DNA of 64,000 nucleotides from an uncultured Nitrosomonas sp. (GTDB lineage Bacteria > Pseudomonadota > Gammaproteobacteria > Burkholderiales > Nitrosomonadaceae), in assembly GCA_949281375.1 (NCBI GenBank), contig CASDLT010000010.1:1-64000 (forward strand), given 5' to 3'. Positions 1 to 9,777 of this stretch are shown here, piece after piece (the first letter of the stretch is position 1; each line of letters opens with the position of its first letter). A program made the position numbers and the translations under genes. Under the pieces are notes generated by a model. The model worked only from the letters and a program-made list of their open reading frames with translations. It was not told the origin of the DNA and did not search any database.

Positions 1-139
1 AACTCTTCGCTTCTCCGCCAAATTTCTTCGTCAATATCGTCGTTATCGCCGCCGTTAGCGTCGTCTTTCCGTGATCCACATGACCTATCGTTCCTACGTT
101 TACGTGTGGCTTCGACCGCTCAAATTTACTCTTTGCCAT
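1..139 (-). CDS. tuf: Elongation factor Tu, N-terminal part (runs off the left edge)
   Basis: The reverse strand from the ATG at 139 encodes the first ~46 residues of EF-Tu, the GTPase that brings aminoacyl-tRNA to the ribosome. It contains the G1 P-loop region [10 protein letters not shown], typical of translation factors, after the usual [14 protein letters not shown] start. The start is preceded by a strong Shine-Dalgarno sequence (AAGGGGAG in mRNA sense). The rest lies outside the window. It follows three tRNA genes on the same strand, the classic tRNA-tufB arrangement of proteobacteria, so it is probably co-transcribed with them from the promoter near 588-616. Confidence 0.96.
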   Translation of the reverse strand, partial: MAKSKFERSKPHVNVGTIGHVDHGKTTLTAAITTILTKKFGGEAKS

Positions 140-192
140 GACCTTGCTCCCCTTTTACATGCTTTAGCCGTATTAATCCATTATCCATCCTA

Positions 193-267
<75 letters not shown>

Positions 268-312
268 AAGCATAACTACCACTACAACAAAAAATCAATT
301 TATCAACTTAAC

Positions 313-386
313 TGGAGCGGGTGAAGGGAATCGAACCCTCATCGTAAGCTTGGAAGGCTTCTGCTCTACCATTGAGCTACACCCGC
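313..386 (-). tRNA. tRNA-Gly (anticodon TCC)
   Basis: Reverse-strand cloverleaf with acceptor GCGGGTG/CACCCGC, anticodon loop CTTCCAA (TCC), T-loop GTTCGATTC and an encoded CCA end. It lies between the Tyr and Thr tRNAs of the same operon. Confidence 0.97.
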
Positions 387-488
387 GTACACTTGCTTTT
401 CATTTAAAAATAAGGCTTGTCCATTGATGAAACTGAATTACCTTCTATTCTACAATATCACCCAACTGCCTACCGGTACTTTAACAAA

Positions 489-573
<85 letters not shown>

Positions 574-587
574 AAACGAAACGGGCG

Positions 588-616
588 ATTATGAATATAT
601 TGCCGACATAAGTCAA
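588..616 (-). promoter_or_regulatory. Sigma-70 promoter of the tRNA-Tyr/Gly/Thr-tuf operon
   Basis: In reverse-strand sense there is TTGACT, a 17-bp spacer, and CATAAT, followed by a GC-rich discriminator (CGCCCG) just before the tRNA-Tyr 5' end. A strong -35/-10 pair with a GC-rich discriminator is typical of stable-RNA promoters under growth-rate or stringent control. That regulation is inferred from the family pattern. Confidence 0.85.
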
Positions 617-695
617 TCACGTTTTGGTTTGATCTTATACAAACACATATAAAACCATCTTTGGCTGACAGCACATTACAAATTCGTAACCGGCA

Positions 696-1673
696 TTATA
701 ATATCCGAATACGCGGATCTACGATGGTATATGATATATCTGTCAGAACTAAGCCAATGATATAAAGAACTGATCCGAGAAAAACCATTGCTCGCACGAT
801 AGCGAAATCCTGCGAATTAATCGCATCAATGGTATAACTGCCCAGTCCAGGTATGCCAAAAAATGATTCAACCAACAAGCTTCCGAGAAACAATAAAGGC
901 ACCACTACAACCGCACCCGTCAGAATTGGAATCATCGCATTCTTCAGTACATGCTTGAATAAAACCAAACGTTCAGACAATCCTTTGGCTCTGGCAGTGC
1001 GCACATACTCCTTGTTCATTTCCTCCAGAAAAATTGTGCGGTACCAACGTATATTTGCTCCGGCGCTAGCGACAATCCCGATCACAACGGGTAGCAACAA
1101 GAATTTTCCGGCATCTACCCCTCCTTCATATCCAGAAATGGGTACAAGATGCCAGAGCTTGCTGATGAGAAATTGCCCTGCAATAATATAAAACAGACTT
1201 GAAATTGACATCACACCCACGCAAATCACCACACCCCAGAAATCGATATAGGTAGTCCGAAAAAAAACCATTAAAAGCGCGATAGAGATATACACCATCA
1301 ATCCTAAAACAAACACTGGCAGTGCTATCGCCAAACTTGGCAGCATGCGCGACTTGATTTCCTGTGTAATATCGCGCCCGTCATCTGCTTTTCCAAAGTT
1401 GAATACAAACATAGTTATCGATTTCTCAAAAAAGATAGTATCCGTGAGCTTATCAAACCCATCTTTCTCAAGATTTATAAACAAAGATTTATTATAACCT
1501 CGTTCCATTTTCCATTTTTCGATAGCTTCCGGTGTGACATATTTAATGCCCAATTGCATGCGAGCCATGTCATCCGGGGTGTTTACTACAAAAAATAAAG
1601 CAAAAGTGATCAGGTTAACTCCAATCAGGATAGGAATTGCGTACAAAATTCGGCGAAAAATATAATTCAGCAT
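696..1673 (-). CDS. ABC transporter permease, dipeptide/oligopeptide type (DppB/OppB/YejB-like)
   Basis: A 325-aa inner-membrane permease. It starts with the family N-terminus MLNYIFRRILYAIPILIGVN, has about six membrane segments, and carries the EAA-type coupling loop (near YVRTARAKGLSERLVLFKHV) that contacts the ATPase. The C-terminus (SYTIVDPRIRI) is typical of binding-protein-dependent peptide permeases. It lies 24 bp downstream of a solute-binding lipoprotein on the same strand, so the two are probably one operon. The partner permease (OppC type) and the ATPases are not beside it: the next genes leftward are tRNAs. It would have to pair with subunits encoded elsewhere. Substrate unknown; peptides are likely from family membership. 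Confidence 0.88.
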   Translation of the reverse strand: MLNYIFRRILYAIPILIGVNLITFALFFVVNTPDDMARMQLGIKYVTPEAIEKWKMERGYNKSLFINLEKDGFDKLTDTIFFEKSITMFVFNFGKADDGRDITQEIKSRMLPSLAIALPVFVLGLMVYISIALLMVFFRTTYIDFWGVVICVGVMSISSLFYIIAGQFLISKLWHLVPISGYEGGVDAGKFLLLPVVIGIVASAGANIRWYRTIFLEEMNKEYVRTARAKGLSERLVLFKHVLKNAMIPILTGAVVVVPLLFLGSLLVESFFGIPGLGSYTIDAINSQDFAIVRAMVFLGSVLYIIGLVLTDISYTIVDPRIRIL

Positions 1674-1697
1674 TGCCTTACAATCCTTTTTATTACT

Positions 1698-3884
1698 TTA
1701 TTTGGAGAGTTCTCGGCGGATTGCCGTGCTGCGCTCGCGTCTATAAAATGTATTTATCACTGGCATGAAGCTGATGATCAGCAACATTAAAATCAATCCC
1801 ATGGGCCATAATATCGGCTCATTCCAGGCAAGGCGCTGCTTTTCCCTAAAATTCGCATCGATTTTAAAATACTTGAGATTATTATTTGAGATTCTATTGG
1901 GTTTCACGTTTTGATACCAAGAATGGTACAACCCATAATCCTTCGGATGATATCCCCATAACCACGGCGCATCTTGGCGTAATATCATAAGCATTCGATC
2001 AATGATTTTTTGCCGCCTCGCTCCCTTCTCAAGATCTTTCATCTGCTCAAATAATTGATTATATTCTTTATTATCATAGTTGGCGGCATTCTCTCCATTA
2101 TTTCCCACCTTGCGTTGCGGCCCATACAACAAAAACAAAAAATTCTCTGGATCGGGATAATCTGCATTCCATCCCCACTCAAAAATTTGAGCGTTGCCCT
2201 TACGGATCTTATCTTGAAAACGATTATAATCCGTGCTTCTGACAATCAATTGGATGTTCAACTTCTGGAATTGCTTACGCATCCAATCCAGCTTAGATCT
2301 ATCCTCAGAACTGCGAGCAGTTACATCGAAATGCAAGATCAAGGGCGCTCCGGTTTTCCGATCAATGCCATTCGGATAACCAGCTTCAGCGAGTAATTTT
2401 TTTGCAATATCGATCGATTTTCGTTGCGGCTGCTCATTTACCCACTCGTACACCACCGGATTGATGCCTTCGTTTCCATCTCGGTAACCTTCAATTCCAG
2501 GTGCAATAGGACCTTGAGCCGGCAATCCTCGTCCATTTGCAAAAATAGAAATAAACTCCTCATAATCCACCGCAATCGATATTGCCTGCCTTAATTTTCT
2601 CGCCGACTCCCGCTGTCGTTCATTACTTCCCCCTACCACCGGATCCAGCATATTGAAGCCGATGTAATAAGTAGATACCGCCACCGTGGTTTCCAGGCGG
2701 ATACCTTGGGCAGCCATTTCTTCAGTAACTGTTGCTTCTCCTTGTCCCGCCATTTGTACTGCCTGATCAAAACTGTCGGATCCGATTCCAGTCGCATCAT
2801 AATACCCCTGCAAGAATTTGTTCCACCGCGGAATACTCTCCTTCTCGCGAGTAAAAACGATTTTGTCGATAAACGGCAACTCTTTTCCTGCATCAATTAA
2901 TAACCCATTGTCTTCGTCGCCCGGCATCCCTTCGGTGGGATAAAATTCTTTATGAAAATGCGGATTCTTTTCTAATATCATTCTTAAATTTGGATCATTT
3001 TCGGTAAGCATGTAAGGCCCTGTTCCAACGGGATACCAATCCAGAGTGATATTCTTCCGTATCAGCTCCGGCTGTGAATAAAACACATCGGCTTCCCAGG
3101 GAATCGGAGCAAAAAAAGGCATGGCTAACCAATAAATGAATTGCGGATACTTGCCTTTGATCGTTATGCGGTAAGTATATCTGTCAATCAATTCCACACC
3201 TTCCAATGCGTATTCTCTGAGGTCTAGATAAGTCTGCTGATCGGGCTGAATCTGTTGGGCTTGGCTCAGTACCTTGGCATAATCCCTGAGCCCCACGATA
3301 TAGTCAGCCATCAGCTCATAGATCGGCGAATGCAGTTTTGGATGTGCCAGACGTTTGATCTGATAGATATAATCTTCTGCAATCAGCTCACGTGTTGCAG
3401 TTTGAGGGAAATCCGTCAGCTTGAAAATTGTCGCCAGTGCTTGAGCGCTCAGATCGTGGTACATCCCATTCCCTGATTCATTCTTAGCAAATGCCGGATG
3501 AGGTTGAAATAATATTCCTGGCTTGATGGAAATGTCATAAACACTATAATCAATCTGATCCGCATCTACGTCATTGGGCAAGAGTTTGCCTGCTCGATCA
3601 AAATACTTTACGACAGGAAGTTTTCTCACCGTCAGGGGTATAAGTTCAAAGGGTCGTTTCAGATAGTGGTACTGCAACGGCGGCTCATAAATTTGTGCGG
3701 TGAACTGAATTTCGTTCGAACTATAGGATTGCACAGGATCAAGATGCTTAGGACGCTCACTAAAAACGCTATACAGTATATTTTTGCCGGAATCAGCCGC
3801 TGGGTAAGGGCTATTCCAATTATGCCCGCCACAAGCCGACAAAAGCAGAGCAGTTAATACAATTCCCAGACAAAATCTGCGCAT
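1698..3884 (-). CDS. Peptide-type ABC transporter solute-binding lipoprotein (SBP_bac_5 family)
   Basis: A 728-aa extracytoplasmic binding protein. The N-terminus is a lipoprotein signal (LLLSACGG, with Cys18 as the likely lipidated residue). The body has family-5 features, for example the hinge segment [16 protein letters not shown] and the late segment [16 protein letters not shown], as in OppA/DppA relatives. It is longer than usual (OppA ~540 aa), with an insertion-rich N-terminal half and an extra C-terminal hydrophobic segment ([16 protein letters not shown]) followed by a basic tail. It may therefore be anchored at both ends. The gene is upstream of and co-directional with the permease at 696-1673. 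Substrate not determinable. Confidence 0.87.
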   Translation of the reverse strand: MRRFCLGIVLTALLLSACGGHNWNSPYPAADSGKNILYSVFSERPKHLDPVQSYSSNEIQFTAQIYEPPLQYHYLKRPFELIPLTVRKLPVVKYFDRAGKLLPNDVDADQIDYSVYDISIKPGILFQPHPAFAKNESGNGMYHDLSAQALATIFKLTDFPQTATRELIAEDYIYQIKRLAHPKLHSPIYELMADYIVGLRDYAKVLSQAQQIQPDQQTYLDLREYALEGVELIDRYTYRITIKGKYPQFIYWLAMPFFAPIPWEADVFYSQPELIRKNITLDWYPVGTGPYMLTENDPNLRMILEKNPHFHKEFYPTEGMPGDEDNGLLIDAGKELPFIDKIVFTREKESIPRWNKFLQGYYDATGIGSDSFDQAVQMAGQGEATVTEEMAAQGIRLETTVAVSTYYIGFNMLDPVVGGSNERQRESARKLRQAISIAVDYEEFISIFANGRGLPAQGPIAPGIEGYRDGNEGINPVVYEWVNEQPQRKSIDIAKKLLAEAGYPNGIDRKTGAPLILHFDVTARSSEDRSKLDWMRKQFQKLNIQLIVRSTDYNRFQDKIRKGNAQIFEWGWNADYPDPENFLFLLYGPQRKVGNNGENAANYDNKEYNQLFEQMKDLEKGARRQKIIDRMLMILRQDAPWLWGYHPKDYGLYHSWYQNVKPNRISNNNLKYFKIDANFREKQRLAWNEPILWPMGLILMLLIISFMPVINTFYRRERSTAIRRELSK

Positions 3885-4016
3885 TATTTTCTCTCTATCA
3901 AAAATGACCCATCGACGTTAAGATCCACTGCGCCATTTATACCAGAAACTGGAACCCACGTTGTTTCACCCTTCCGTTATAATTCGGTAATACTTTCAAC
4001 TCTACAAGGGAATTTT

Positions 4017-4802
4017 ATGGGGTTTCTGGCCAATAAACAGGTACTCATCACCGGACTTCTCAGTAACCGCTCTATTGCCTATGGCATTGCTAAGGCAATG
4101 AAGCGTGAGGGAGCACAGTTGGCGTTCACATATCAAAGCGAAGAAATTCGCGAGCGCGTCGAGAAATTAGCCGCCGAATTTGACAGCACATTGTTGTTTC
4201 CGTGCAATGTGGCCAGCGATCAAGAAATTTCAGCATGCTTTGAAAAATTACAGCGACACTGGAGCGCACTGGATTGCATTGTGCACTCGATCGCATTTGC
4301 ACCTCGTGAAGCACTAGCCGGCGATTATCTGGAAAGTGTCAATCGCGAAGCTTTTCGCATAGCTCATGACATCAGCTCTTATAGTTTTTCAGCACTTGCC
4401 AAAGCAGCCCTGCCGTTGATGCAACAACGCAATGCTGCACTTCTGACGTTAACCTATCTAGGGGCGGTTCGTGTCATGCCCAGCTACAATGTGATGGGAC
4501 TTGCAAAAGCCAGTCTCGAGGCCAATGTTCGTTTCATGGCTTCTAGTCTGGGCCCCCAAGGCATACGTGTAAATGCGATCTCCGCTGGCCCCATCAAAAC
4601 CTTGGCGGCTTCCGGAATCGGAAGTTTCGGAAAATTATTGGGTTATACCGAAAAGGTTGCGCCATTGCGCCGTAATGTCACCATTGATGAAGTCGGCAAT
4701 GCAGCAGCTTTCTTGTGCAGTGATCTAGCAAGTGGAATTACCGGAGAGATCACGTATGTAGATGCCGGTTTCAGTACCGTGGCATTTGATTTGGTGGACT
4801 AA
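4017..4802 (+). CDS. fabI: Enoyl-[acyl-carrier-protein] reductase (NADH)
   Basis: A 261-aa FabI of normal length, an atypical short-chain dehydrogenase that reduces trans-2-enoyl-ACP in the last step of each fatty-acid elongation cycle. The nucleotide-binding segment is the FabI variant ([15 protein letters not shown]). The catalytic Tyr-x6-Lys pair is visible as Tyr157/Lys164 in [16 protein letters not shown], with the extra FabI tyrosine at Tyr147. The start is supported by AAGGGAA 6 nt upstream, and a TATAAT -10 box lies at 3978-3983 without a clear -35. The gene is monocistronic and convergent with ppiD across a strong hairpin. This is a housekeeping enzyme and the target of triclosan-type inhibitors. 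Confidence 0.96.
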   Translation: MGFLANKQVLITGLLSNRSIAYGIAKAMKREGAQLAFTYQSEEIRERVEKLAAEFDSTLLFPCNVASDQEISACFEKLQRHWSALDCIVHSIAFAPREALAGDYLESVNREAFRIAHDISSYSFSALAKAALPLMQQRNAALLTLTYLGAVRVMPSYNVMGLAKASLEANVRFMASSLGPQGIRVNAISAGPIKTLAASGIGSFGKLLGYTEKVAPLRRNVTIDEVGNAAAFLCSDLASGITGEITYVDAGFSTVAFDLVD

Positions 4803-4803
4803 A

Positions 4804-4837
4804 TCTGACCGGGCCTCATTTGCCCGGGCCCGGCAGA
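4804..4837. terminator. Hairpin between convergent fabI and ppiD
   Basis: TCTG(A)CCGGGCC pairs with GGCCCGGCAGA, an 11-bp GC-rich stem with one bulged A. It lies directly after the fabI stop and before the ppiD stop. Flanking T tracts are weak on both sides, so the bidirectional terminator role is inferred mainly from position. Confidence 0.65.
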
Positions 4838-4849
4838 TTATTCGATAAA

Positions 4850-6730
4850 TCAGAACGAATCCTGCTTCACTTTTACATCGTACTGCTTTCTGAGCACCGT
4901 AAGATAGGAGGACATTTCTTCTTGCGTAATCATTTGCTGCAGTTGCTTGTTAAAGTCAGCTAATTTAATTTTTTCAGTAGATTCTGGCTCAATCACTTTA
5001 TTGATTCGCGTCAGGATAAATCCACCGGAAGGACTTGTTGATCCCACAAAAGTTGGCAAATCCGTGGTCTGTTCTTTAAAAATAGCGCGCAAGGTTTCAT
5101 GATCAAGCCCTTGCGATTGCATATAAGAAATCTGTTTAGCTTCGGCCCAATCAATGTCCATGGTATCGCCAGCTTGCAGACGCTCAAGCTTCTTTTCTCC
5201 TTCTTCTACAGCTTTGGCTTGAGCCATTTCAATCTTAAGCTTATCAATGATCTGATCCTTAACCAGCGAAAGGGATTGTGAAGTCGCTGATTTATGATCA
5301 GTTACGCGAGCAGCAATAAAGGTATCTACCCCCACTTCGATAGCTTCGGTATTACTTTTATTGTTAATCACTTCCTCGGAAAAAAGAGCTGATATTAATT
5401 TATCATTTGCAAGGATTGGGGGTTCGATCACATTACGGCTAATCCAATCGCTGTGCTCAAGCGTCAATTCAAACTTTTTCGCGACTGCCTGAAGATCATC
5501 ACCCTGTTCATACACCACATTTCTAAAATCTTCGGCAATTTCTCCAAAAGTACTCGCCACCATTTGCAGTTTAAGTTGAGTTTCTATCTGTTCACGAACA
5601 TCCTCGAGTCTCTGCTGCCGCGCCTCCTTAATATCCGTCAACTTTATGATATGCAATCCAAAATCCGTCTCGACGATATCGCTTACTTCATTTATTTGCA
5701 TGGAAAATATTTGGTCTTCGAAGGGTTTGACCATCACACCTCGACCAAAAAAACCAAGATCTCCGCCCTGAGAGGCTGAACCCGGATCGTTCGAATATTC
5801 TTGAGCAAGTGAAGCGAACTGCTCGGGATCACGCTGGATCTGCTCCAGAATCTGTTGGGCTTTCTCACGAGCAACTCGCTTATCCTCTTCGGAGGCATCT
5901 GCAGTCAAAGCAATCAATATATGACTGGCCTTGCGCTCTTCAGGTTGACTGAATTCATCCTTATGCTCCGAAAAATAAGCATCAACGGCTTCATCGCTCA
6001 CTGTCTCATTCTTGGCTACTGCATCTAATGACAAGATCACATACTCAACCCGCACTTGTTCGGGCAGATCAAAATCATCCTTATGTTTTTCGTAATAGGC
6101 AGCTATGGCCTCTTCGGTGGGCGTCACTTCAGCGATAAACTGCTCAGGATCAATTAGATACTGATTAATTTCGCGCTTTACCTCGCTTAAATATTTGATA
6201 CGTTCGGCTACCGCCTTAGGGGCAAATCCGTACTCGCTATACCCATCCAATAATTGCTGCAACAATAACTCTTGCCGCACTCGCGATTCAAATACTTTAG
6301 GAGTAAGACCTTGAGCTTTGAGTAGCTCTTCGTACTGTTGCTTGGAGAATTTACTATCCTTCTGAAAGGCCGGTATTTCTCTGATCGTTTTGACTAATAA
6401 TGAGTCGAGAACGACAAATCCATTATTGACGGCCTCGCGCTGTAATAATCGCTGCTGGATTAATCGTTCAAGCACTGAATTTCTGATTTCGAAACTGTCG
6501 AGCATAGCGCTATCGAAATTTGCACCCATCATGGCACGCATTCTTTCTTGATGATCGCGCAATGCCTGCTCATATTCGCGCCGCGGAATTTCTTCGCCAT
6601 CAACAATGGCCACGAAACCTTCCTGTCCTGTATTACGATAAGACTCTACGCCCCAAAACAAAAATGGCAATACTGCCAGGCCCATGATAACTTGAACGAT
6701 ACGTTTTTTGCGATTTACGAAATCAAACAC
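4850..6730 (-). CDS. ppiD: Periplasmic peptidyl-prolyl isomerase/chaperone, PpiD type
   Basis: A 626-aa SurA/PpiD-family protein anchored in the inner membrane by one N-terminal segment ([20 protein letters not shown]) with the bulk in the periplasm, where it helps fold newly exported proteins. A SurA_N-like chaperone region (~40-200) is followed by a parvulin rotamase domain at about residues 265-355, with the family motifs ASHILI and [11 protein letters not shown] second degenerate domain fills the C-terminus. Length matches E. coli PpiD (~623 aa). The hupB, tRNA-Val, tRNA-Asp, ppiD order is a common betaproteobacterial arrangement, and transcription may read through from hupB. Confidence 0.92.
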   Translation of the reverse strand: MFDFVNRKKRIVQVIMGLAVLPFLFWGVESYRNTGQEGFVAIVDGEEIPRREYEQALRDHQERMRAMMGANFDSAMLDSFEIRNSVLERLIQQRLLQREAVNNGFVVLDSLLVKTIREIPAFQKDSKFSKQQYEELLKAQGLTPKVFESRVRQELLLQQLLDGYSEYGFAPKAVAERIKYLSEVKREINQYLIDPEQFIAEVTPTEEAIAAYYEKHKDDFDLPEQVRVEYVILSLDAVAKNETVSDEAVDAYFSEHKDEFSQPEERKASHILIALTADASEEDKRVAREKAQQILEQIQRDPEQFASLAQEYSNDPGSASQGGDLGFFGRGVMVKPFEDQIFSMQINEVSDIVETDFGLHIIKLTDIKEARQQRLEDVREQIETQLKLQMVASTFGEIAEDFRNVVYEQGDDLQAVAKKFELTLEHSDWISRNVIEPPILANDKLISALFSEEVINNKSNTEAIEVGVDTFIAARVTDHKSATSQSLSLVKDQIIDKLKIEMAQAKAVEEGEKKLERLQAGDTMDIDWAEAKQISYMQSQGLDHETLRAIFKEQTTDLPTFVGSTSPSGGFILTRINKVIEPESTEKIKLADFNKQLQQMITQEEMSSYLTVLRKQYDVKVKQDSF

Positions 6731-6804
6731 GATTGGAACCTGAAAATGCTAGAAATGAAATGATCGGCAGAATAATTTTTCCCTACCGGTTGACATGCTT
6801 TATT

Positions 6805-6881
6805 TGGCGGAGTGGACGGGACTCGAACCCGCGACCCCCGGCGTGACAGGCCGGTATTCTAACCAACTGAACTACCACTCC
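6805..6881 (-). tRNA. tRNA-Asp (anticodon GTC)
   Basis: Reverse-strand cloverleaf of 77 nt: acceptor GGAGTGG/CCACTCC, anticodon stem-loop CCGGC-CTGTCAC-GCCGG (GTC), T-loop GTTCGAGTC and an encoded CCA end. It is placed between tRNA-Val and ppiD. Confidence 0.97.
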
Positions 6882-6900
6882 TACTACTTAATAATTTGAC

Positions 6901-6976
6901 TGGTGGGTGCTGACGGGATCGAACCGCCGACATTCGCCTTGTAAGGGCGACGCTCTACCAGCTGAGCTAAGCACCC
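6901..6976 (-). tRNA. tRNA-Val (anticodon TAC)
   Basis: Reverse-strand cloverleaf of 76 nt: acceptor GGGTGCT/AGCACCC, anticodon stem CGCCC/GGGCG around loop TTACAAG-like sequence with TAC, T-loop GTTCGATCC and an encoded CCA end. It lies 14 bp downstream of the hupB stop and is probably processed from the same transcript. Confidence 0.96.
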
Positions 6977-6990
6977 AGTCACAAAGTGCG

Positions 6991-7263
6991 CTAGTTTACT
7001 GCATCTTTGAGTGCTTTACCAGCACTGAATTTTGGAACCTTGGCTGCCCTGATCTTGATGGCAGCTCCTGTACGGGGATTACGTCCCGTGCGTGCAGCTC
7101 TTGTACCCACTTTAAATGTCCCAAATCCGACTAAAGTTACACTCTCGTTTTTTTTAAGTGCACCTTTTATTGCAGATAATGCTCCATCTAACGCACTACC
7201 TGCTGAGGCCTTGGAGATATTGGCTGACTTTGCAATAGCTTCGATAAGTTCGGATTTGTTCAT
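6991..7263 (-). CDS. hupB: DNA-binding protein HU-beta
   Basis: A 90-aa histone-like nucleoid protein of the HU/IHF family, which binds and bends DNA with little sequence preference. It has the family start [11 protein letters not shown] and the beta-arm segment [12 protein letters not shown], whose proline intercalates into DNA. The rest of the family core (VGFGTFKV and [11 protein letters not shown]) is intact. The start is backed by AGAAGGGG a few bases upstream, and a consensus-like promoter lies at 7320-7348. The short gene is followed by tRNA-Val and tRNA-Asp on the same strand. Confidence 0.97.
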   Translation of the reverse strand: MNKSELIEAIAKSANISKASAGSALDGALSAIKGALKKNESVTLVGFGTFKVGTRAARTGRNPRTGAAIKIRAAKVPKFSAGKALKDAVN

Positions 7264-7319
7264 ATAATTCCCCTTCTAAGTTAATGGTAATTAAATCACA
7301 AGCAAGTACTGCAAACGCT

Positions 7320-7348
7320 CTTATATCAAGCTAACCGCACCTGGTCAA
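7320..7348 (-). promoter_or_regulatory. Sigma-70 promoter of hupB
   Basis: In reverse-strand sense TTGACC, a 17-bp spacer, then TATAAG, about 55 bp upstream of the hupB start. The interval from here back to gpsA (7349-7501) is AT-rich and shows no other recognisable feature. Confidence 0.8.
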
Positions 7349-7501
7349 GCGAATTCAGGCTCTAAAGATCTATACAGATAAGTAGCTTAGCCACTTTCTC
7401 TTGAGCACGAGGCTCTGAAAAAAATTATATAATTCCATACAAACAAATAACTTAGTAAGAAGACTTAAAAATTACATGAAGTAAAACAGAGGGTTTGCTC
7501 A

Positions 7502-8494
7502 TTAATAGATTTCTGTCTTCTGTTCGCGATTTAACAACACTTCAACCGCGTTCCTAGCAGCCACGCCATCATGCAAGATACTGCACACCGCTTGCGTGAT
7601 CGGCATTTCTATATTCAGCTGACGACCCAATTGCAACACCGATCGAGCCGTATACACCCCTTCGGCGACATGTCCTAATTCATCAAGTATGTCTTGCAAG
7701 GATTTTCCGGCGGCAAGCATCAATCCCACCTGCCTGTTGCGCGACAGATCACCGGTGCTAGTAAGAATGAGATCTCCTACTCCAGCCAATCCCATAAAAG
7801 TGTTCATGCTGCCGCCCAAGCCCAATCCCAGTCTGGTAATTTCCATCAGTCCACGGGTAATCAATGCTGCGCGCGCATTATGCCCAAACCCGATTCCATC
7901 AGAAATCCCCGCCGCTATCGTAATGACATTCTTTACTGCGCCACCCGTCTCCACCCCTACGACATCGGGGCTGGTATATATCCGCAATTTCGGACTATGC
8001 AGTTCGCTAGCCAGATAACGAGAAAATTCGGCATTTATGGAAGCTAGCGTCAGCGCCGTAGGAAGACCTAGGGCTACTTCTTCTGCAAAACTAGGACCAG
8101 ACAATACACCACAATTCGTCAGTATATCTGGGAATTCTTCTGCAACAACTTGATGAGGCAATCTGGAGGATTCCGACTCGAATCCTTTACACCCCCAGAT
8201 AATGGGTTCACGGAATTTGCTCAGCGCAATCATACGCACTGTTTCACGCAACCCCGCAATCGGAACGACTAGTAGCGCTAGATCTACATTTTCTAAAGCT
8301 TTGGGAAGTTCAGCAGTAACTTCCAAGGATGATGGCAATGCATGCCCAGGTAGAAAGCTTCGATTGATTCGGTCCTCATTCATTTCCTGAGCATGAGCCG
8401 GATCTTTGGTCCATAGAGTGATTTGGTGCTTTTTTGAGAAATTAATTGCTAATGCTGAGCCCCATGCACCCGCACCCAGAATTGCAATTCTCAT
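7502..8494 (-). CDS. gpsA: Glycerol-3-phosphate dehydrogenase [NAD(P)+]
   Basis: A cytoplasmic enzyme reducing dihydroxyacetone phosphate to sn-glycerol-3-phosphate for phospholipid synthesis. The Rossmann motif is at the very N-terminus (AILGAGAWGSALA). Substrate-site segments follow (SGPSFAEEVALGLPTA, VGVETGGAVKNVITIAAGI, and the catalytic-lysine region around GLAGVGDLILTSTG). I chose the ATG at 8494 (330 aa) rather than the track start three codons upstream. This ATG overlaps the stop of the preceding SH3-domain gene as ATGA, the standard translational-coupling arrangement, and the protein then starts MRIAILG as family members do. It is the last gene of the rhodanese-grxC-secB-SH3-gpsA cluster. 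Confidence 0.95.
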   Translation of the reverse strand: MRIAILGAGAWGSALAINFSKKHQITLWTKDPAHAQEMNEDRINRSFLPGHALPSSLEVTAELPKALENVDLALLVVPIAGLRETVRMIALSKFREPIIWGCKGFESESSRLPHQVVAEEFPDILTNCGVLSGPSFAEEVALGLPTALTLASINAEFSRYLASELHSPKLRIYTSPDVVGVETGGAVKNVITIAAGISDGIGFGHNARAALITRGLMEITRLGLGLGGSMNTFMGLAGVGDLILTSTGDLSRNRQVGLMLAAGKSLQDILDELGHVAEGVYTARSVLQLGRQLNIEMPITQAVCSILHDGVAARNAVEVLLNREQKTEIY

Positions 8495-8994
8495 GAACCC
8501 CAAACCTGAGTGACTTTGACATAACCCGTTTGACCGTCGGCGTGACGCACTTTCACCCAGCCCTGAGTATCAGAATCAATCCATTCCAGAACAGAGTTTT
8601 CCTCTACTTGATAAATAAGGGTGGAACTGGCGTTAGCTGACTGAAACACATCAGCCATTGGAACGATCACTACCACATAGCGTTGTTGACTGAGCGCTTT
8701 TTTTTCAACCCATGCAAGACTTCCGCTACTGTCGCGCACTTTCACCCAACCCTCAACATTAACGACGGCCTCAACCGGAAGATAGCGACTCGCCACAAAT
8801 AATTTATCCGCCTTTAACGAAGGAGCGTCATACATCACAACGGCATTTTCAGCTATTGAATAGTACTCGATCTCAGCATTTGCATAGCTTGAGAAAGAAA
8901 GCGCAATCACCAACAATGCCTTTTGCAAGCCATTTCCAAACCTGATCAATCCACGCAACAAGATTTTTCCTTGCGACTGATTCATACATAACAT
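8491..8994 (-). CDS. SH3-domain exported protein
   Basis: A 167-aa protein with an N-terminal hydrophobic signal (LQKALLVIALSFSSYANA, likely cleaved after ANA). Two bacterial SH3 (SH3b/YgiM-like) units follow, each ending in a GWVKVRDSSGSLAWV or GWVKVRHADGQTGYV motif. Such domains commonly bind cell-wall peptides. The exact role is unknown. In betaproteobacteria a protein of this type often sits between secB and gpsA. Its stop overlaps the gpsA start, so translation is coupled. Two in-frame ATGs (codons 1 and 4) are possible starts. Confidence 0.82.
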   Translation of the reverse strand: MLCMNQSQGKILLRGLIRFGNGLQKALLVIALSFSSYANAEIEYYSIAENAVVMYDAPSLKADKLFVASRYLPVEAVVNVEGWVKVRDSSGSLAWVEKKALSQQRYVVVIVPMADVFQSANASSTLIYQVEENSVLEWIDSDTQGWVKVRHADGQTGYVKVTQVWGS

Positions 8995-9003
8995 CCATAT
9001 TGG

Positions 9004-9441
9004 CTAATTCTTATTTGTTTCAGCGGTCTTTTGCTGATAGATACCCTCAAAATTGACAGGACTCAAAATCACCGGTGGAAAACCTGCCCGCGTCACCACG
9101 TCAGATATAACTTCTCGCAAATAGGGAAACAGAATATTGGGGCATCCAATTCCCAGCACTGGCCCTATTTCTTCTTCGGACAAATTCTGAATGCGAAAAA
9201 TACCGGCTTGCTGAGCTTCAACCAAGAACATGATTTTTTCCTTGATTTTTGCCGTCACCGTTACCGTCAGCAACACTTCGTACAAACCTTCGTCTACCGT
9301 TTGATTTTTGCCACCCAATTGCATGTTGATTTCGGGAGCTTCTCTTTCCAGAAAGATGTTAGGCGCATTTGGGATTTCCAGGGACATATCTTTCACATAA
9401 ATTTTTTCGATAGCGAAAATTGGTTGCAGTTGTTCATTCAT
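9004..9441 (-). CDS. secB: Protein-export chaperone SecB
   Basis: A 145-aa cytosolic tetrameric chaperone that holds preproteins unfolded and hands them to SecA. It shows the family segments IYVKDMSLEIPNAP near the N-terminus and GIGCPNILFPYLREVISD, with FPPVILSPVNF close to the end. The length is typical (E. coli 155 aa). It lies between grxC and the SH3/gpsA pair on the same strand, as in many proteobacteria. Confidence 0.96.
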   Translation of the reverse strand: MNEQLQPIFAIEKIYVKDMSLEIPNAPNIFLEREAPEINMQLGGKNQTVDEGLYEVLLTVTVTAKIKEKIMFLVEAQQAGIFRIQNLSEEEIGPVLGIGCPNILFPYLREVISDVVTRAGFPPVILSPVNFEGIYQQKTAETNKN

Positions 9442-9504
9442 ATTGATCTCACCGAGTTTATTTTATTGTAAAAATTTTTAACCATTACTACTCTACTCGC
9501 ACGA

Positions 9505-9762
9505 TCAACTCGCCAGCAGTGCTGATAATTCTCCTTCCCGTTCAAGCTGGGTTAAATCGTCATAGCCACCCACATGTTTTTCACCGATATAAATTTGCGG
9601 AACCGTCCTTCGGCCGGTTTTATCCATCATTTCCATGCGGAGTTTCGGTTCCAGGTCGATGCGGATTTTTTCAATATTTTCGACACCTTTGGCGCGCAGT
9701 AAATTTTCCGCCATTTTGCAATACGGACAAAAACCAGTCGTATACATGATCACCTTTGCCAT
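9505..9762 (-). CDS. grxC: Glutaredoxin 3
   Basis: An 85-aa thiol-disulfide oxidoreductase that uses glutathione. The dithiol active site CPYC is at Cys12/Cys15. The TVPQIYIG cis-proline loop and the GGYDDL glutathione-binding segment are intact. Length and sequence are standard for GrxC. It is 15 bp downstream of the rhodanese-like gene and upstream of secB, in one leftward cluster. Confidence 0.95.
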   Translation of the reverse strand: MAKVIMYTTGFCPYCKMAENLLRAKGVENIEKIRIDLEPKLRMEMMDKTGRRTVPQIYIGEKHVGGYDDLTQLEREGELSALLAS

Positions 9763-9777
9763 AATCGAATCTATTGC

